DNA of 23,043 nt from Chitinophagaceae bacterium (GCA_025924755.1 JAICHT010000014.1:1-23043); one strand, 5' to 3'. Shown: positions 1 through 8,327, counted from the stretch's first letter. Notes: a model not told the origin generated them from the letters alone. A program made the numbers and translations.

Positions 1-93
1 GCAAATCGTTTGAATTCATATCAAATGCATATGGGTTATGAACGCACCTATAAATTCTTTATATTACCAAAGCAAACTTTTGATATTGCTTTA

Positions 94-1707
94 ATGATTG
101 CCAAAAAAACACTACCGTTTAACCGCAACGCGTTGCTTTCACAAATGACAGAAACTCCTGTATGGGATATGATTGTTATAGGCGGCGGCGCTACAGGTCT
201 GGGGATAGCACTGGATGCAGCAAGCCGTGGTTACACCACCTTACTTTTAGAACAAGCCGATTTTGCCAAGGGCACGTCCAGCAAAAGCACTAAGCTGGTA
301 CATGGCGGTGTTCGCTACCTGGCGCAGGGCAATATTCCGTTGGTATATAGTGCCTTGCGGGAACGGGGCCTTCTGCTAAAAAATGCACCGCATATTGTAA
401 AATCGCAATCATTCATAATTCCTTGTTATAGCAGGGCTGATAAACTGCAATACCTGATTGGCTTAAAATTGTACGATTGGCTTTCGGGCCGGCTAAGTTT
501 TGGAAGTTCCCGGCTGTTACCTCCGGCAGAAGTGGAGCAACGTTTACCCGGCATCCAAACAAAAAAATTGTTGGGCGGTATTGAATATTTTGACGGCCAG
601 TTCGATGATAGCCGCTTAGCCATCAACCTGGCACAAACGGCAGTAGTATATGGGGCTGTGATTATTAACTATTGCAGGGTGGCCGGACTGCTTAAAGATA
701 CCAGCGGAAAAATAAATGGCGTAGTAGCGGTAGAAAAAGAAGGTGGCAAAACATACGATCTGAAAGCAAAAGTAGTGATCAATGCTACGGGTGTATTTGT
801 AAACGATATTCACCAGATGGATATGCCCGATACGGCACGTATGGTAAAAGGAAGCCGTGGAATTCATTTGGTAGTGGACGCTTCTTTTATGCAGGGAGCA
901 AGCGCTCTTTTAATTCCCAAAACCATTGACGGTCGCGTGCTGTTTGCCATACCATGGCATGGCCGCTTATTAATTGGCACTACCGATACGCCTGTTGACC
1001 GGCCTGCACTTGAACCAACTGCCAGCAACGAAGAGATACAATACATACTGGATACGCTTCAGGAGTATTTTATAAAAGCGCCTGCACAAAAAGATATACT
1101 CAGTGTGTTTGCAGGTTTACGTCCGCTTGCCGCATCAAACAAAGACATAACCAATACAAAAGAACTGTCCAGGGATCATAAAATTTCAATCAGCAAAAGC
1201 GGCCTTGTTACTATAACCGGCGGCAAATGGACCACGTATCGATTGATGGCAGAGGACGCCGTGAAGGCTGCGATTAAGGTAGGTGGCTTGTCTTACAAAC
1301 CATGCATTACAAAAAATCTGCGCCTGCATGGTTCTATAAACGAAAACAATAAAAGTCACTTAGGTATATATGGCAGCGATGCGGCGGCCATCGAAGCATT
1401 GATGCAACAAAATTCGTTATTACAAAAAAAGCTTCATCCCGGTTTTTCCTATACTGAAGCAGAAGTAATATGGGCTATTGAAAATGAAATGGCACGAACT
1501 GTAGAAGATATATTAGCCCGGCGCCTACGCCTGCTTTTTTTAGATGCAGCGGCAGCTATGGAAACAGCGCCTGTGGTGGCAGCCATTCTCCGTAAACAGT
1601 TGGGGAAAAGTGAGGAATGGGAAAAAGAACAACTCCATAGTTTTTTACAACTTGCAGTTCATTACACCATCACTCCTATATTAAAAAAAGCAACGTCGTC
1701 ACAATAA
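94..1707 (+). CDS. glpD: Aerobic glycerol-3-phosphate dehydrogenase
   Basis: This FAD-dependent enzyme oxidises sn-glycerol-3-phosphate to dihydroxyacetone phosphate and passes electrons to the quinone pool at the inner face of the membrane. Near the N-terminus it has the Rossmann FAD motif GGGATG (about residues 30-35), then the family stretches KGTSS.STKLVHGGVRYL and, around mid-protein, GGKWTTYR. From the ATG at 94 it has 537 residues, close to the usual length. The frame is open upstream to an ATG at 10, but those extra 28 residues look non-conserved; the ATG at 145 is another possible start and would trim the family-like NRNALLSQ segment. It is the first gene of glpD-glpK-glpF, with 14 bp to glpK. 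The identity is certain; the start is moderately certain. Confidence 0.93.
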   Translation: MIAKKTLPFNRNALLSQMTETPVWDMIVIGGGATGLGIALDAASRGYTTLLLEQADFAKGTSSKSTKLVHGGVRYLAQGNIPLVYSALRERGLLLKNAPHIVKSQSFIIPCYSRADKLQYLIGLKLYDWLSGRLSFGSSRLLPPAEVEQRLPGIQTKKLLGGIEYFDGQFDDSRLAINLAQTAVVYGAVIINYCRVAGLLKDTSGKINGVVAVEKEGGKTYDLKAKVVINATGVFVNDIHQMDMPDTARMVKGSRGIHLVVDASFMQGASALLIPKTIDGRVLFAIPWHGRLLIGTTDTPVDRPALEPTASNEEIQYILDTLQEYFIKAPAQKDILSVFAGLRPLAASNKDITNTKELSRDHKISISKSGLVTITGGKWTTYRLMAEDAVKAAIKVGGLSYKPCITKNLRLHGSINENNKSHLGIYGSDAAAIEALMQQNSLLQKKLHPGFSYTEAEVIWAIENEMARTVEDILARRLRLLFLDAAAAMETAPVVAAILRKQLGKSEEWEKEQLHSFLQLAVHYTITPILKKATSSQ

Positions 1708-1721
1708 CAAAACGATAGCAT

Positions 1722-3212
1722 ATGAGCCAATACATACTTTCTCTCGATCAGGGTACTACCAGTTCCCGTGCCATATTGTTCAATCATTCGGGCAATATTG
1801 TTTCGCTGGCTCAAAAAGAATTTACGCAGATTTATCCGCAACCGGGATGGGTGGAGCATGACCCGATGGAAATATGGTCCACACAGGTAACGGTAGCAAC
1901 AGAAGCTATTGTAAAAGCAGGCATCACGCCCAAAGATGTAGCAGCTATCGGCATTACCAACCAACGCGAAACAACCATACTATGGGACAAGGAAACCGGT
2001 AAGCCGCTTTGCAATGCGATTGTATGGCAAGACCGCCGTACCTCAGGCTATTGCGACAGCTTAAAAGAGCAAGGCTTTAGCACGATGATACAAAACAAAA
2101 CAGGACTTATTATTGACGCCTACTTTTCTGCCACAAAAATAAAATGGATATTGGATAATGTTTCCGGCGCTAAAGAAAAAGCCGTCAATGGAACGCTGGC
2201 TTTTGGTACGGTAGATAGCTGGCTTATATGGAACTTAACCGGCGGCAAAGTACACGCAACCGATGTGACCAATGCATCCCGAACAATGCTGTTCAATATT
2301 CATTCGCTTACCTGGGATGATGAATTGCTGCAGATTTTTAATATCCCTAAAAGCATATTACCACAGGTGCATGCTTCCAGCGAAATTATTGGTGAAACCG
2401 CCGGGCAAATACTGGCGCATAAGATACCGGTTGCAGGCATTGCCGGAGACCAGCAGGCGGCGCTTTTTGGGCAAATGTGCACGCAAAAAGGAATGGTAAA
2501 AAGCACATACGGTACCGGGTGTTTTATGTTGATGAATATTGGCAGCGAACCTATTGTTTCTAAAAATAATTTAGTAACTACCATAGCCTGGAAGATTAAG
2601 GAAGAAGTACAATATGCATTGGAAGGAAGCATCTTCATTGGTGGTGCGGTGGTGCAATGGCTGAGGGATGGCTTGGGTATTATATCATCTTCTTCTCAGG
2701 TAGAGGCATTAGCCCTTAAAGTGCCGGGTAATGAAGGCGTATATTTCGTACCGGCTTTTGCCGGCCTGGGCGCACCGTATTGGAACCAATATGCACGGGG
2801 CACTATGGTGGGCATTACCCGCGGCACTACCGCAGGGCACATTGCCCGGGCTTCGCTGGAAAGTATTGCGTTTCAAACAATGGACGTATTAAAAGCGATG
2901 GAAGCCGATGCAGGCACCGCAATAAAGGAACTGCGGGTAGATGGCGGCGCTACTACCAATAACTTATTAATGCAAATACAAGCTGACCTTTTAAAGGTGC
3001 CTGTAATATGCCCCGAGATTACAGAAGTAACTGCACTTGGCGCTGCTTACCTGGCCGGGTTGGCTGTAGGCTTTTGGAAAGATATTGACGAAATAAAAAA
3101 ACAGTGGAAAGTAAACCGGCAGTTTCAACCGGATAAAAACACCGATACTGAGATACGAATTAAAGGCTGGCAAAAAGCAGTACACGTGGCCAAAGTATGG
3201 GCAGAACTCTAA
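1722..3212 (+). CDS. glpK: Glycerol kinase
   Basis: This FGGY-family kinase phosphorylates glycerol to sn-glycerol-3-phosphate with ATP in the cytoplasm, trapping glycerol that enters through GlpF. The phosphate-1 loop is visible as DQGTTSSRAILF (residues 9-20). Glycerol-contacting residues are recognisable by comparison with the E. coli enzyme: R82-E83 in NQRET, W102 in VWQDRR, Y134 in DAYFSATK, and D243-Q244 in AGDQQAALFGQ. The C-terminal ATP-binding half carries DGGATTNNLLMQIQAD. At 496 residues it is full length. It starts 14 bp after glpD and ends 23 bp before glpF, so the three genes are probably co-transcribed. Nothing is broken or unusual. Confidence 0.96.
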   Translation: MSQYILSLDQGTTSSRAILFNHSGNIVSLAQKEFTQIYPQPGWVEHDPMEIWSTQVTVATEAIVKAGITPKDVAAIGITNQRETTILWDKETGKPLCNAIVWQDRRTSGYCDSLKEQGFSTMIQNKTGLIIDAYFSATKIKWILDNVSGAKEKAVNGTLAFGTVDSWLIWNLTGGKVHATDVTNASRTMLFNIHSLTWDDELLQIFNIPKSILPQVHASSEIIGETAGQILAHKIPVAGIAGDQQAALFGQMCTQKGMVKSTYGTGCFMLMNIGSEPIVSKNNLVTTIAWKIKEEVQYALEGSIFIGGAVVQWLRDGLGIISSSSQVEALALKVPGNEGVYFVPAFAGLGAPYWNQYARGTMVGITRGTTAGHIARASLESIAFQTMDVLKAMEADAGTAIKELRVDGGATTNNLLMQIQADLLKVPVICPEITEVTALGAAYLAGLAVGFWKDIDEIKKQWKVNRQFQPDKNTDTEIRIKGWQKAVHVAKVWAEL

Positions 3213-3235
3213 CAATTAAATATAAACAATAACAT

Positions 3236-3967
3236 ATGACTGCATTTACCGCAGAACTCATTGGAACCATGTTTTTAATCCTGCTGGGAAACGGCGTCGT
3301 AGCCAATGTAATTTTAAAGGGAACCAAAGGCAATAATGCCGGCTGGATGGTAATTACTACCGGCTGGGCCTTAGCGGTTTTTGTAGGCGTAGTAATAGCA
3401 GCGCCTTATAGCGGCGCTCATTTAAATCCGGCGGTAACTATTGGGTTGGCGCTGGTACATAAATTTAGCTGGAGCAAAGTAGGGTCGTACCTGTTGGCGC
3501 AAATGCTGGGTGCGGTTATCGGCTCTTTTTTAGTATGGGTGGTTTATATCGATCATTTTAAAACCACTACGGATGCGGAAACACAATTGGCTGTTTTCAG
3601 CACGTCGCCTGCCATCCGCAATTTATTATTTAATTTATTGAGTGAGATTGTAGGCACTTTCGTGTTAGTATTCGTTGTCTTTTATTTTACCACTGCCGAA
3701 ATAACTGATCATAAAACCCCTATTGGCCTGGGCTCTTTAGGTGCTTTGCCGGTAGCATTTTTAGTATGGGCAATAGGGCTTTCGCTAGGAGGCACCACGG
3801 GTTATGCCATCAATCCAGCCCGGGACTTTGGGCCGCGTATTGTACATGCAATATTACCCATTAAGGAAAAAGGAAGCAGTAACTGGAAGTACGCCTGGGT
3901 GCCGGTGATAGGTCCATTTATCGGGGCAGTGATTGCCGCTATTTTATACCTGATTTTGCAAGGCTGA
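3236..3967 (+). CDS. glpF: Aquaporin-family glycerol uptake facilitator
   Basis: This six-helix inner-membrane channel passes glycerol by facilitated diffusion. Both half-helix signatures are present: SGAHLNPAVT (NPA at residues 64-66) and GYAINPARDFGPR (NPARD at 193-197). The Asp after the second NPAR is the classical sign of an aquaglyceroporin rather than a strict water channel, and R196 would be the selectivity-filter arginine. At 243 residues it is somewhat shorter than the E. coli protein but complete at both ends. It is the last gene of the glp operon. No glp regulator is encoded in the window. No convincing Rho-independent terminator follows; there is only a 6-bp hairpin, TTTAGG/CCTAAA, at 4022-4040. 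Confidence 0.93.
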   Translation: MTAFTAELIGTMFLILLGNGVVANVILKGTKGNNAGWMVITTGWALAVFVGVVIAAPYSGAHLNPAVTIGLALVHKFSWSKVGSYLLAQMLGAVIGSFLVWVVYIDHFKTTTDAETQLAVFSTSPAIRNLLFNLLSEIVGTFVLVFVVFYFTTAEITDHKTPIGLGSLGALPVAFLVWAIGLSLGGTTGYAINPARDFGPRIVHAILPIKEKGSSNWKYAWVPVIGPFIGAVIAAILYLILQG

Positions 3968-4059
3968 TAATAAGTAGTTTACGCAACTCTAAAAACTTTT
4001 TGCTCACCTCAAGCGACGGCATTTAGGTGTAAGTCCTAAACCACCCGCTGCCCATTGCA

Positions 4060-4089
4060 TTGAATGACAGAAACACAAAGGCAACTTTG
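4060..4089 (+). promoter_or_regulatory. Candidate Bacteroidota promoter ahead of the ars cassette
   Basis: TTG at 4060-4062 is followed by exactly 19 bp and then CAACTTTG at 4082-4089, which matches the Bacteroidota -33/-7 consensus TTG-N19-TAnnTTTG at every fixed position but one. Transcription would start near 4095, leaving a leader of about 105 nt before arsR. A TATAAT at 4159-4164 has no well-spaced partner and is a weaker alternative. The assignment is by consensus only. Confidence 0.4.
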
Positions 4090-4172
4090 CGAAAGAACTG
4101 AAATCGCCCACATACGACAATCATTCCTGAATTTGTCAATTCTTGAAAAAAGTAGTTGTATAATAGATCCAT

Positions 4173-4197
4173 CGTAATATTGCAATATTAAATTACG
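4173..4197. promoter_or_regulatory. Probable ArsR operator, nested palindromes
   Basis: A perfect 16-bp palindrome, TAATATTG/CAATATTA, fills 4175-4190. A second dyad, CGTAAT (4173-4178) with ATTACG (4192-4197), surrounds it. The element ends only three bases before the arsR ATG at 4201, a place where an autorepressor could block or road-block transcription. AT-rich dyads just upstream of the regulator gene are typical ArsR/SmtB targets. Assigning it to the adjacent ArsR is an inference from position. Confidence 0.6.
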
Positions 4198-4200
4198 GAT

Positions 4201-4533
4201 ATGGGAGCGACTAAGACAGACCATTTCACCGGCAAGCAAAACGCTATAGCGACACTTGCCAAAGCGTTAGGGCACCCTGCAAGAGTGGCTATCCTTGAAT
4301 ACCTGTTAAAAGTTGACACTTGCATTTGCGGCGACATTGTGAATGAATTGCCTTTGGCACAACCGACGGTTTCACAACACCTCAAAGAATTAAAAAATGC
4401 AGGACTTATTAAAGGGGAGATTGAAGGAAACTCTGTTTGCTACTGCATCGACGAAAAAGCTATTCAAAAACTGAAAGCTTATTTTGGCGCTATTTCAACC
4501 AAATTAGAAAATAGGAAAACAGACTGCTGTTGA
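4201..4533 (+). CDS. arsR: ArsR-family arsenite-responsive repressor
   Basis: This 110-residue ArsR/SmtB winged-helix repressor is predicted to sit on its own promoter and leave when it binds As(III) or Sb(III). The N-terminal half carries KALGHPARVAILEYLL. The metalloid-binding motif TCICGDIV (C41, C43) lies at the start of the DNA-reading region, and the recognition helix is LAQPTVSQHLKELKNAGLIKG (about 52-72). These two cysteines correspond to the ELCVCDL site of classical ArsR. Further cysteines occur at C80, C82 and in the terminal Cys-Cys (C109, C110), any of which could supply a third ligand. A palindrome abuts the start codon. It leads the cassette with the phosphoesterase and the ACR3 pump. 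Confidence 0.92.
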   Translation: MGATKTDHFTGKQNAIATLAKALGHPARVAILEYLLKVDTCICGDIVNELPLAQPTVSQHLKELKNAGLIKGEIEGNSVCYCIDEKAIQKLKAYFGAISTKLENRKTDCC

Positions 4534-4563
4534 TCATCAGCCTTAACATTTAAATGAAACAAA

Positions 4564-5337
4564 ATGAACATTGCATTATTCAGCGACATACATGCCAACC
4601 TTCCCGCATTGGAAGCATTTTTTAAAGACGTAGATAACCGAAACCCTGATGTTATCTATTGCTTAGGCGATTTGGTAGGCTACAACATTTGGCCAAATGA
4701 AATAGTAAATGAAATTCGTAAACGAAAAATTCCCACTATTGCAGGTAACTATGATTTTGGCATTGGTCGTATGAGCAACGAGTGTGGTTGTGCCTACAAA
4801 ACAGAGCATGATAAACAAAACGGCAGTGTCTCTATTTCTTTCACCAATTCAATAATAAAAGAAGAACAGAGAAAATACCTGCGTACACTTCCTGCTCATA
4901 TAAAAGTTGAGTTTCAATTAAATGAAGACAAGCTCAATTTGCTATTAGTGCATGGAAGCCCTCGAAAAATAAATGAATACCTTTTTGAAGACAGGGAAGA
5001 GAAAAGTTTGCTTCGCATTATGGAGCAGGCCGATGCCGACATTATGTGTTTCGGGCATACACATAAACCTTATCATCGCATATTAAATTCAGGAACAGAC
5101 GGACAAAATCATTTTCGCCATGCAGTAAATATTGGTTCGGTTGGCAAACCCAAAGATGGTAATCCGCAGGGCTGTTATGTAATGCTCACTATAAACGACA
5201 ATAGTTCTGTATTAGACAAAGACAGCCTTAAAGTGAAATTTATACGCTTTGATTACGATGTTGAAAAAGCGGCAAAAGCAGTTGAAGAAAGCCCATTACC
5301 AAACGAATATGCCGATATGTTGAGAAAAGGTTTTTAG
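4564..5337 (+). CDS. Calcineurin-like metallophosphoesterase within the ars cassette
   Basis: This 257-residue cytoplasmic protein has the complete dinuclear-metal core of the calcineurin-like (MPP/YfcE-type) fold: D8 and H10 in SDIHAN, D36 in LGDLVGY, N62 in GNYD, H130 in VHGSP, and H165/H167 in GHTH. GNYD replaces the usual GNHD, so the catalytic His of Ser/Thr phosphatases is missing, as in many small phosphodiesterases. An insert after GNYD carries C74-G75-C76 (ECGCAYKTE); I recall similar CGCAY inserts in an uncharacterised subgroup of this fold. It lies 30 bp after arsR and 49 bp before acr3, on the same strand. No arsC is present, which makes its role in arsenic handling notable. Substrate is unknown: a phosphodiester, a phosphorylated metabolite or an arsenate adduct are all possible. 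The fold is confident; the function is not. Confidence 0.85.
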   Translation: MNIALFSDIHANLPALEAFFKDVDNRNPDVIYCLGDLVGYNIWPNEIVNEIRKRKIPTIAGNYDFGIGRMSNECGCAYKTEHDKQNGSVSISFTNSIIKEEQRKYLRTLPAHIKVEFQLNEDKLNLLLVHGSPRKINEYLFEDREEKSLLRIMEQADADIMCFGHTHKPYHRILNSGTDGQNHFRHAVNIGSVGKPKDGNPQGCYVMLTINDNSSVLDKDSLKVKFIRFDYDVEKAAKAVEESPLPNEYADMLRKGF

Positions 5338-5386
5338 AACTCTAAAACAAATCATCTGTAATCCAAAAAAAATACGATTTAAAAGT

Positions 5387-6454
5387 ATGAGTGCGAATAA
5401 TTGTAATCCAACCCAAAGAAAAAAATTAAGTTTTCTCAACCGCTTCTTAACTCTATGGATCTTCCTTGCCATGTTTGTAGGGGTAGGTATTGGCTATTTC
5501 TTTCCAGATTCCTTACAGTTCATTAACTCGTTTTCTAGCGGCACTACAAACATTCCTTTAGCAATGGGATTGATATTGATGATGTATCCGCCATTGGCAA
5601 AAGTGCGGTATGAAAAAATGGGTGAAGTATTTAAGAACAAAAGAATATTAAGTGTTTCATTGCTGCTTAATTGGATTATTGGTCCAAGTTTGATGTTTCT
5701 ATTAGCTATTATATTCTTTCATAATCAACCCGAATATATGACAGGATTGATTTTAATAGGTATTGCCCGTTGTATTGCAATGGTAATTGTCTGGAATGAA
5801 TTAGCAGAAGGTAACCGTGAATATGCAGCAGGCCTGGTAGCTCTTAACAGCATTTTTCAAATACTCTTTTACAGCGTGTATGCTTATTTATTCATCACAG
5901 TTTTTCCACCTTATTTTGGCGTAAAAGGCATGGATGTAAATATCACCATAGCACAAATTGCAGAAAGCGTATTAATTTATTTAGGTATTCCCTTTTTTGC
6001 AGGAATTGTAAGCCGTATTCTTTTAATCAGGTGGAAGGGAGCAAATTGGTTTGATAATAAATACCTTCCCGCTATTTCGCCCATTACTTTAATTGCGTTG
6101 CTTTTTACCATCGTTTTAATGTTTAGTTTAAAAGGAAAACTGATTGTTCAAATACCTTTTGACGTTTTAAAAATTGCCGTTCCTTTAGTGTTGTATTTCG
6201 TTATCATGTTTTTTGTAAGCTTTCTAATCGGTAAAAAGATGGGTGCGGATTATTCAAAAAATACAGCGATAGCTTTTACCGCCACAGGCAATAATTTTGA
6301 ATTAGCTATTGCAGTAGCAATCGGCATATTTGGCATCAACAGCGGACAAGCCTTTGCAGGTGTGATCGGGCCATTGGTAGAAGTGCCCGCATTGATATTG
6401 TTGGTGAATGTTGCATTTTGGTTTCAAAAAAGATGGTATGCAGGTGGAAAATAG
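5387..6454 (+). CDS. acr3: ACR3-family arsenite efflux permease
   Basis: This 355-residue inner-membrane carrier of the ACR3 (BASS-related) family, with about ten hydrophobic segments, exports As(III) using the proton gradient. The diagnostic segment IGIARCIAMVIVWNELAEGN (about residues 124-143) contains the conserved cysteine C129. The second diagnostic segment, TATGNNFELAIAVAIG (about 298-313), contains E305. Both residues correspond to ones reported as essential in characterised ACR3 proteins. There is a short cytosolic N-terminus before the first helix (about 20-38). It is the third gene of the cassette. The ordinary partner arsC does not follow; the next gene is convergent, on the other strand. 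The coding sequence is visibly more AT-rich than the glp genes, which suggests acquisition of the cassette. Confidence 0.94.
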   Translation: MSANNCNPTQRKKLSFLNRFLTLWIFLAMFVGVGIGYFFPDSLQFINSFSSGTTNIPLAMGLILMMYPPLAKVRYEKMGEVFKNKRILSVSLLLNWIIGPSLMFLLAIIFFHNQPEYMTGLILIGIARCIAMVIVWNELAEGNREYAAGLVALNSIFQILFYSVYAYLFITVFPPYFGVKGMDVNITIAQIAESVLIYLGIPFFAGIVSRILLIRWKGANWFDNKYLPAISPITLIALLFTIVLMFSLKGKLIVQIPFDVLKIAVPLVLYFVIMFFVSFLIGKKMGADYSKNTAIAFTATGNNFELAIAVAIGIFGINSGQAFAGVIGPLVEVPALILLVNVAFWFQKRWYAGGK

Positions 6455-6545
6455 CTGATGTTTCTAAAGAAAATTCTAAACGAAAACAAAAGCTGTAAGC
6501 TAAATGTAATCAAAAGGCATATACACAACTTCACTGGTAGCGCTC

Positions 6546-6941
6546 TTAAAAACAACCTCTCTTTTTTAAGGTATCGGCAAGCAATTGGTGAAATCTTTTT
6601 TTATCAGTATCGTTTTTTAAATGATGATTCATCAAATAATCGAGACGCATCCGGATGGTGTCTGCCATATGATTACTCATTTCCGTAAGACTTCTTTTTT
6701 CATTATTTAAAACCTGCAACGTTATCCGCAGCCGCACACTGTCCGTATTGGCCGGGGCATGCATCAAGGTATCTTCTGCAAAACGTATTTTATCAGCCAC
6801 AGCAAACCGGCTTTCTCTTAGCTGTACGGCCTTACATTCCAGGTCGGCAAATTGACTTACCCAATCTTCCATATCCTGTTTTGCACCGCAGGAAAGCAGG
6901 AAAAAAATAAAACCAGATATAAAAAATTTTGTGCCTTTCAT
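6546..6941 (-). CDS. Small unknown lipoprotein, helical
   Basis: I do not recognise the family. The 131-residue protein has a lipoprotein signal: Lys-rich start, hydrophobic core FFISGFIFFLLSC, and a lipobox ending at C18, so it is probably lipid-anchored in the periplasm or on the outer membrane. The mature part is rich in Glu, Arg, Met and Leu, with predicted long helices (roughly 25-65 and 75-125), and has an isolated Cys near the C-terminus (KKRGCF). It lies 18 bp downstream of the PAP2-type lipoprotein gene on the same strand and is probably co-transcribed. An AT-only 8-bp hairpin overlaps its stop codon (6545-6570) and might help 3' end formation, but it is weak. Confidence 0.65.
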   Translation of the reverse strand: MKGTKFFISGFIFFLLSCGAKQDMEDWVSQFADLECKAVQLRESRFAVADKIRFAEDTLMHAPANTDSVRLRITLQVLNNEKRSLTEMSNHMADTIRMRLDYLMNHHLKNDTDKKRFHQLLADTLKKRGCF

Positions 6942-6959
6942 AGCCTGTTTATACCCAAC

Positions 6960-8327
6960 TTATTTAATATTCTTCGGCCATATAAGAAGATGATTCACAT
7001 TATTGCCGATGGTTCTTCCAATCACCAATCCACTTGTATTATCCATGGGATAATGAATGCCACCGTAGAACCGCGAGTTAGCACATTCTTCAGCCATTTC
7101 ATTAAAATTAGTATAAGTGCGGGCTGCAAAGCCATATTGCAATTGGCTGTCATCTTCAAAATTATAATTGCCGCTGCCATCGGTAAACAAGTCAATAAAA
7201 ATTTCAGCGCCGGCGCCTATTTCGCAAGAATGCCCGGAAGTATAAGCAGGGAATGGAGGCGTACCTATTACGGTAGTAAAAGAAGAATCAATATATCTTT
7301 TTATATAGCTTACCGGGCGTATCAGCACATATTGGTATTTGCCTTTCCAGCAATCAATAAAGGCATCATTTTCTGCAATGCAAAGTTTAGCATAGGCCAC
7401 CGCAGTTTTTTCCAGCGTAGCGTTATTTTCTTTTAGCAGCTGCGTCATAATATTGAAGGTATGGCCGGTAGGGGTGCAGGTATTAAACGGATCGTCTGCC
7501 CAATATTTGGCAATTGTTACCTGGTCGGGTGTATTGTTTTTTACCTGGTTGTATACAGCCAGTGCCTGATGATAAAAATCCGACGATGAGTCTTTGGAAT
7601 ACGTAAGTGGCGCTACAGGTTGTGCATTACTAATATTGGCTTGAATGAATGGGCGGTTAGCTCCCCACTTTGGACTAATGGGCGTAGTAACGGCACCGGT
7701 TGGCACCCAGCAAGATAAATCGGAAGGCAGTGTATAGGGCAACTGAAAGGGATCTAAAAAAGATTGGTGCCCATTATCGGTGGTGGAATATTTATAAATA
7801 GCTGCCGTAACCTCTTTACCAAATTTTACCGACCGGTCAATCACATCCTGGCTTACGCCTATTGACAGATCCGATAAATTTGCCTGCTCCATACTATCAA
7901 GCGTATGTGCATTACCGGTAGTAATATTTATTTCAAACATTCTCCGGATCATCTCCGTGGTAGCGGCATTAGCGGCTATGCTCCAGTTATATGCTATTGT
8001 CTTGTTAACAACGGGCATATCCGTTACTGATAAACCATTCAACTGTCCAGCCAGACTTTGTGCGCCGGGTATTCCGTTGTATACGGCTTCGTAATCTGCA
8101 ATGCCAATATAGCCATAGGCCCTCGCTACTTGCGGCGGGAAAAAACCGGGAGTTGTTTTAGATATCAAACACAATAAGGAAAACAGGTTTTGTATTTTTT
8201 CGCCGGAATAACTGTTGGCTGCTTTAGTGGCGGGCTCTATCACACTATCGTGCTTTTTGCAGGCAGCAATAGTAATAAGCAAGGATACGGCAACTATCCT
8301 GAAAAGTTGGTTGGGTACAGTTTTCAT
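6960..8327 (-). CDS. Vanadium-haloperoxidase/PAP2-family lipoprotein
   Basis: This 455-residue protein belongs to the superfamily of vanadium haloperoxidases and type-2 phosphatidic acid phosphatases. All three oxyanion-binding motifs are visible in order: K-x6-RP at K330 to R337-P338, TSGH at 363-366 (PSGH in most relatives), and SRFYGGIHYPMD at 418-429, which holds the catalytic His H425. The N-terminus is a lipoprotein signal with cleavage before C23 (TIAAC), so it acts outside the cytoplasm. The long N-terminal helical region matches the haloperoxidase-like group rather than membrane-embedded PAP2 lipid phosphatases. The activity, halide oxidation with vanadate or phosphatase, cannot be told from motifs. 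It is followed 18 bp later by the small lipoprotein gene. Confidence 0.85.
   Translation of the reverse strand: MKTVPNQLFRIVAVSLLITIAACKKHDSVIEPATKAANSYSGEKIQNLFSLLCLISKTTPGFFPPQVARAYGYIGIADYEAVYNGIPGAQSLAGQLNGLSVTDMPVVNKTIAYNWSIAANAATTEMIRRMFEINITTGNAHTLDSMEQANLSDLSIGVSQDVIDRSVKFGKEVTAAIYKYSTTDNGHQSFLDPFQLPYTLPSDLSCWVPTGAVTTPISPKWGANRPFIQANISNAQPVAPLTYSKDSSSDFYHQALAVYNQVKNNTPDQVTIAKYWADDPFNTCTPTGHTFNIMTQLLKENNATLEKTAVAYAKLCIAENDAFIDCWKGKYQYVLIRPVSYIKRYIDSSFTTVIGTPPFPAYTSGHSCEIGAGAEIFIDLFTDGSGNYNFEDDSQLQYGFAARTYTNFNEMAEECANSRFYGGIHYPMDNTSGLVIGRTIGNNVNHLLIWPKNIK

Noticed and set aside
10..93. Upstream extension of glpD from the ATG at 10
   Set aside because: The 28 added residues do not resemble GlpD N-termini; family similarity begins just before the FAD motif, so the ATG at 94 is preferred.
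6545..6570. 8-bp hairpin CTTAAAAA/TTTTTAAG as a terminator
   Set aside because: The stem is almost all A-T and overlaps the stop codon of the lipoprotein gene, so it is too weak to call.
6458..6688. 76-codon frame on the + strand after acr3, considered as an extra ars gene
   Set aside because: No arsC or other ars motif is visible, and more than half lies antisense to the lipoprotein gene.
6852..7436. 194-codon + strand frame
   Set aside because: It is antisense to the well-supported PAP2-type gene and its product shows no recognisable pattern.
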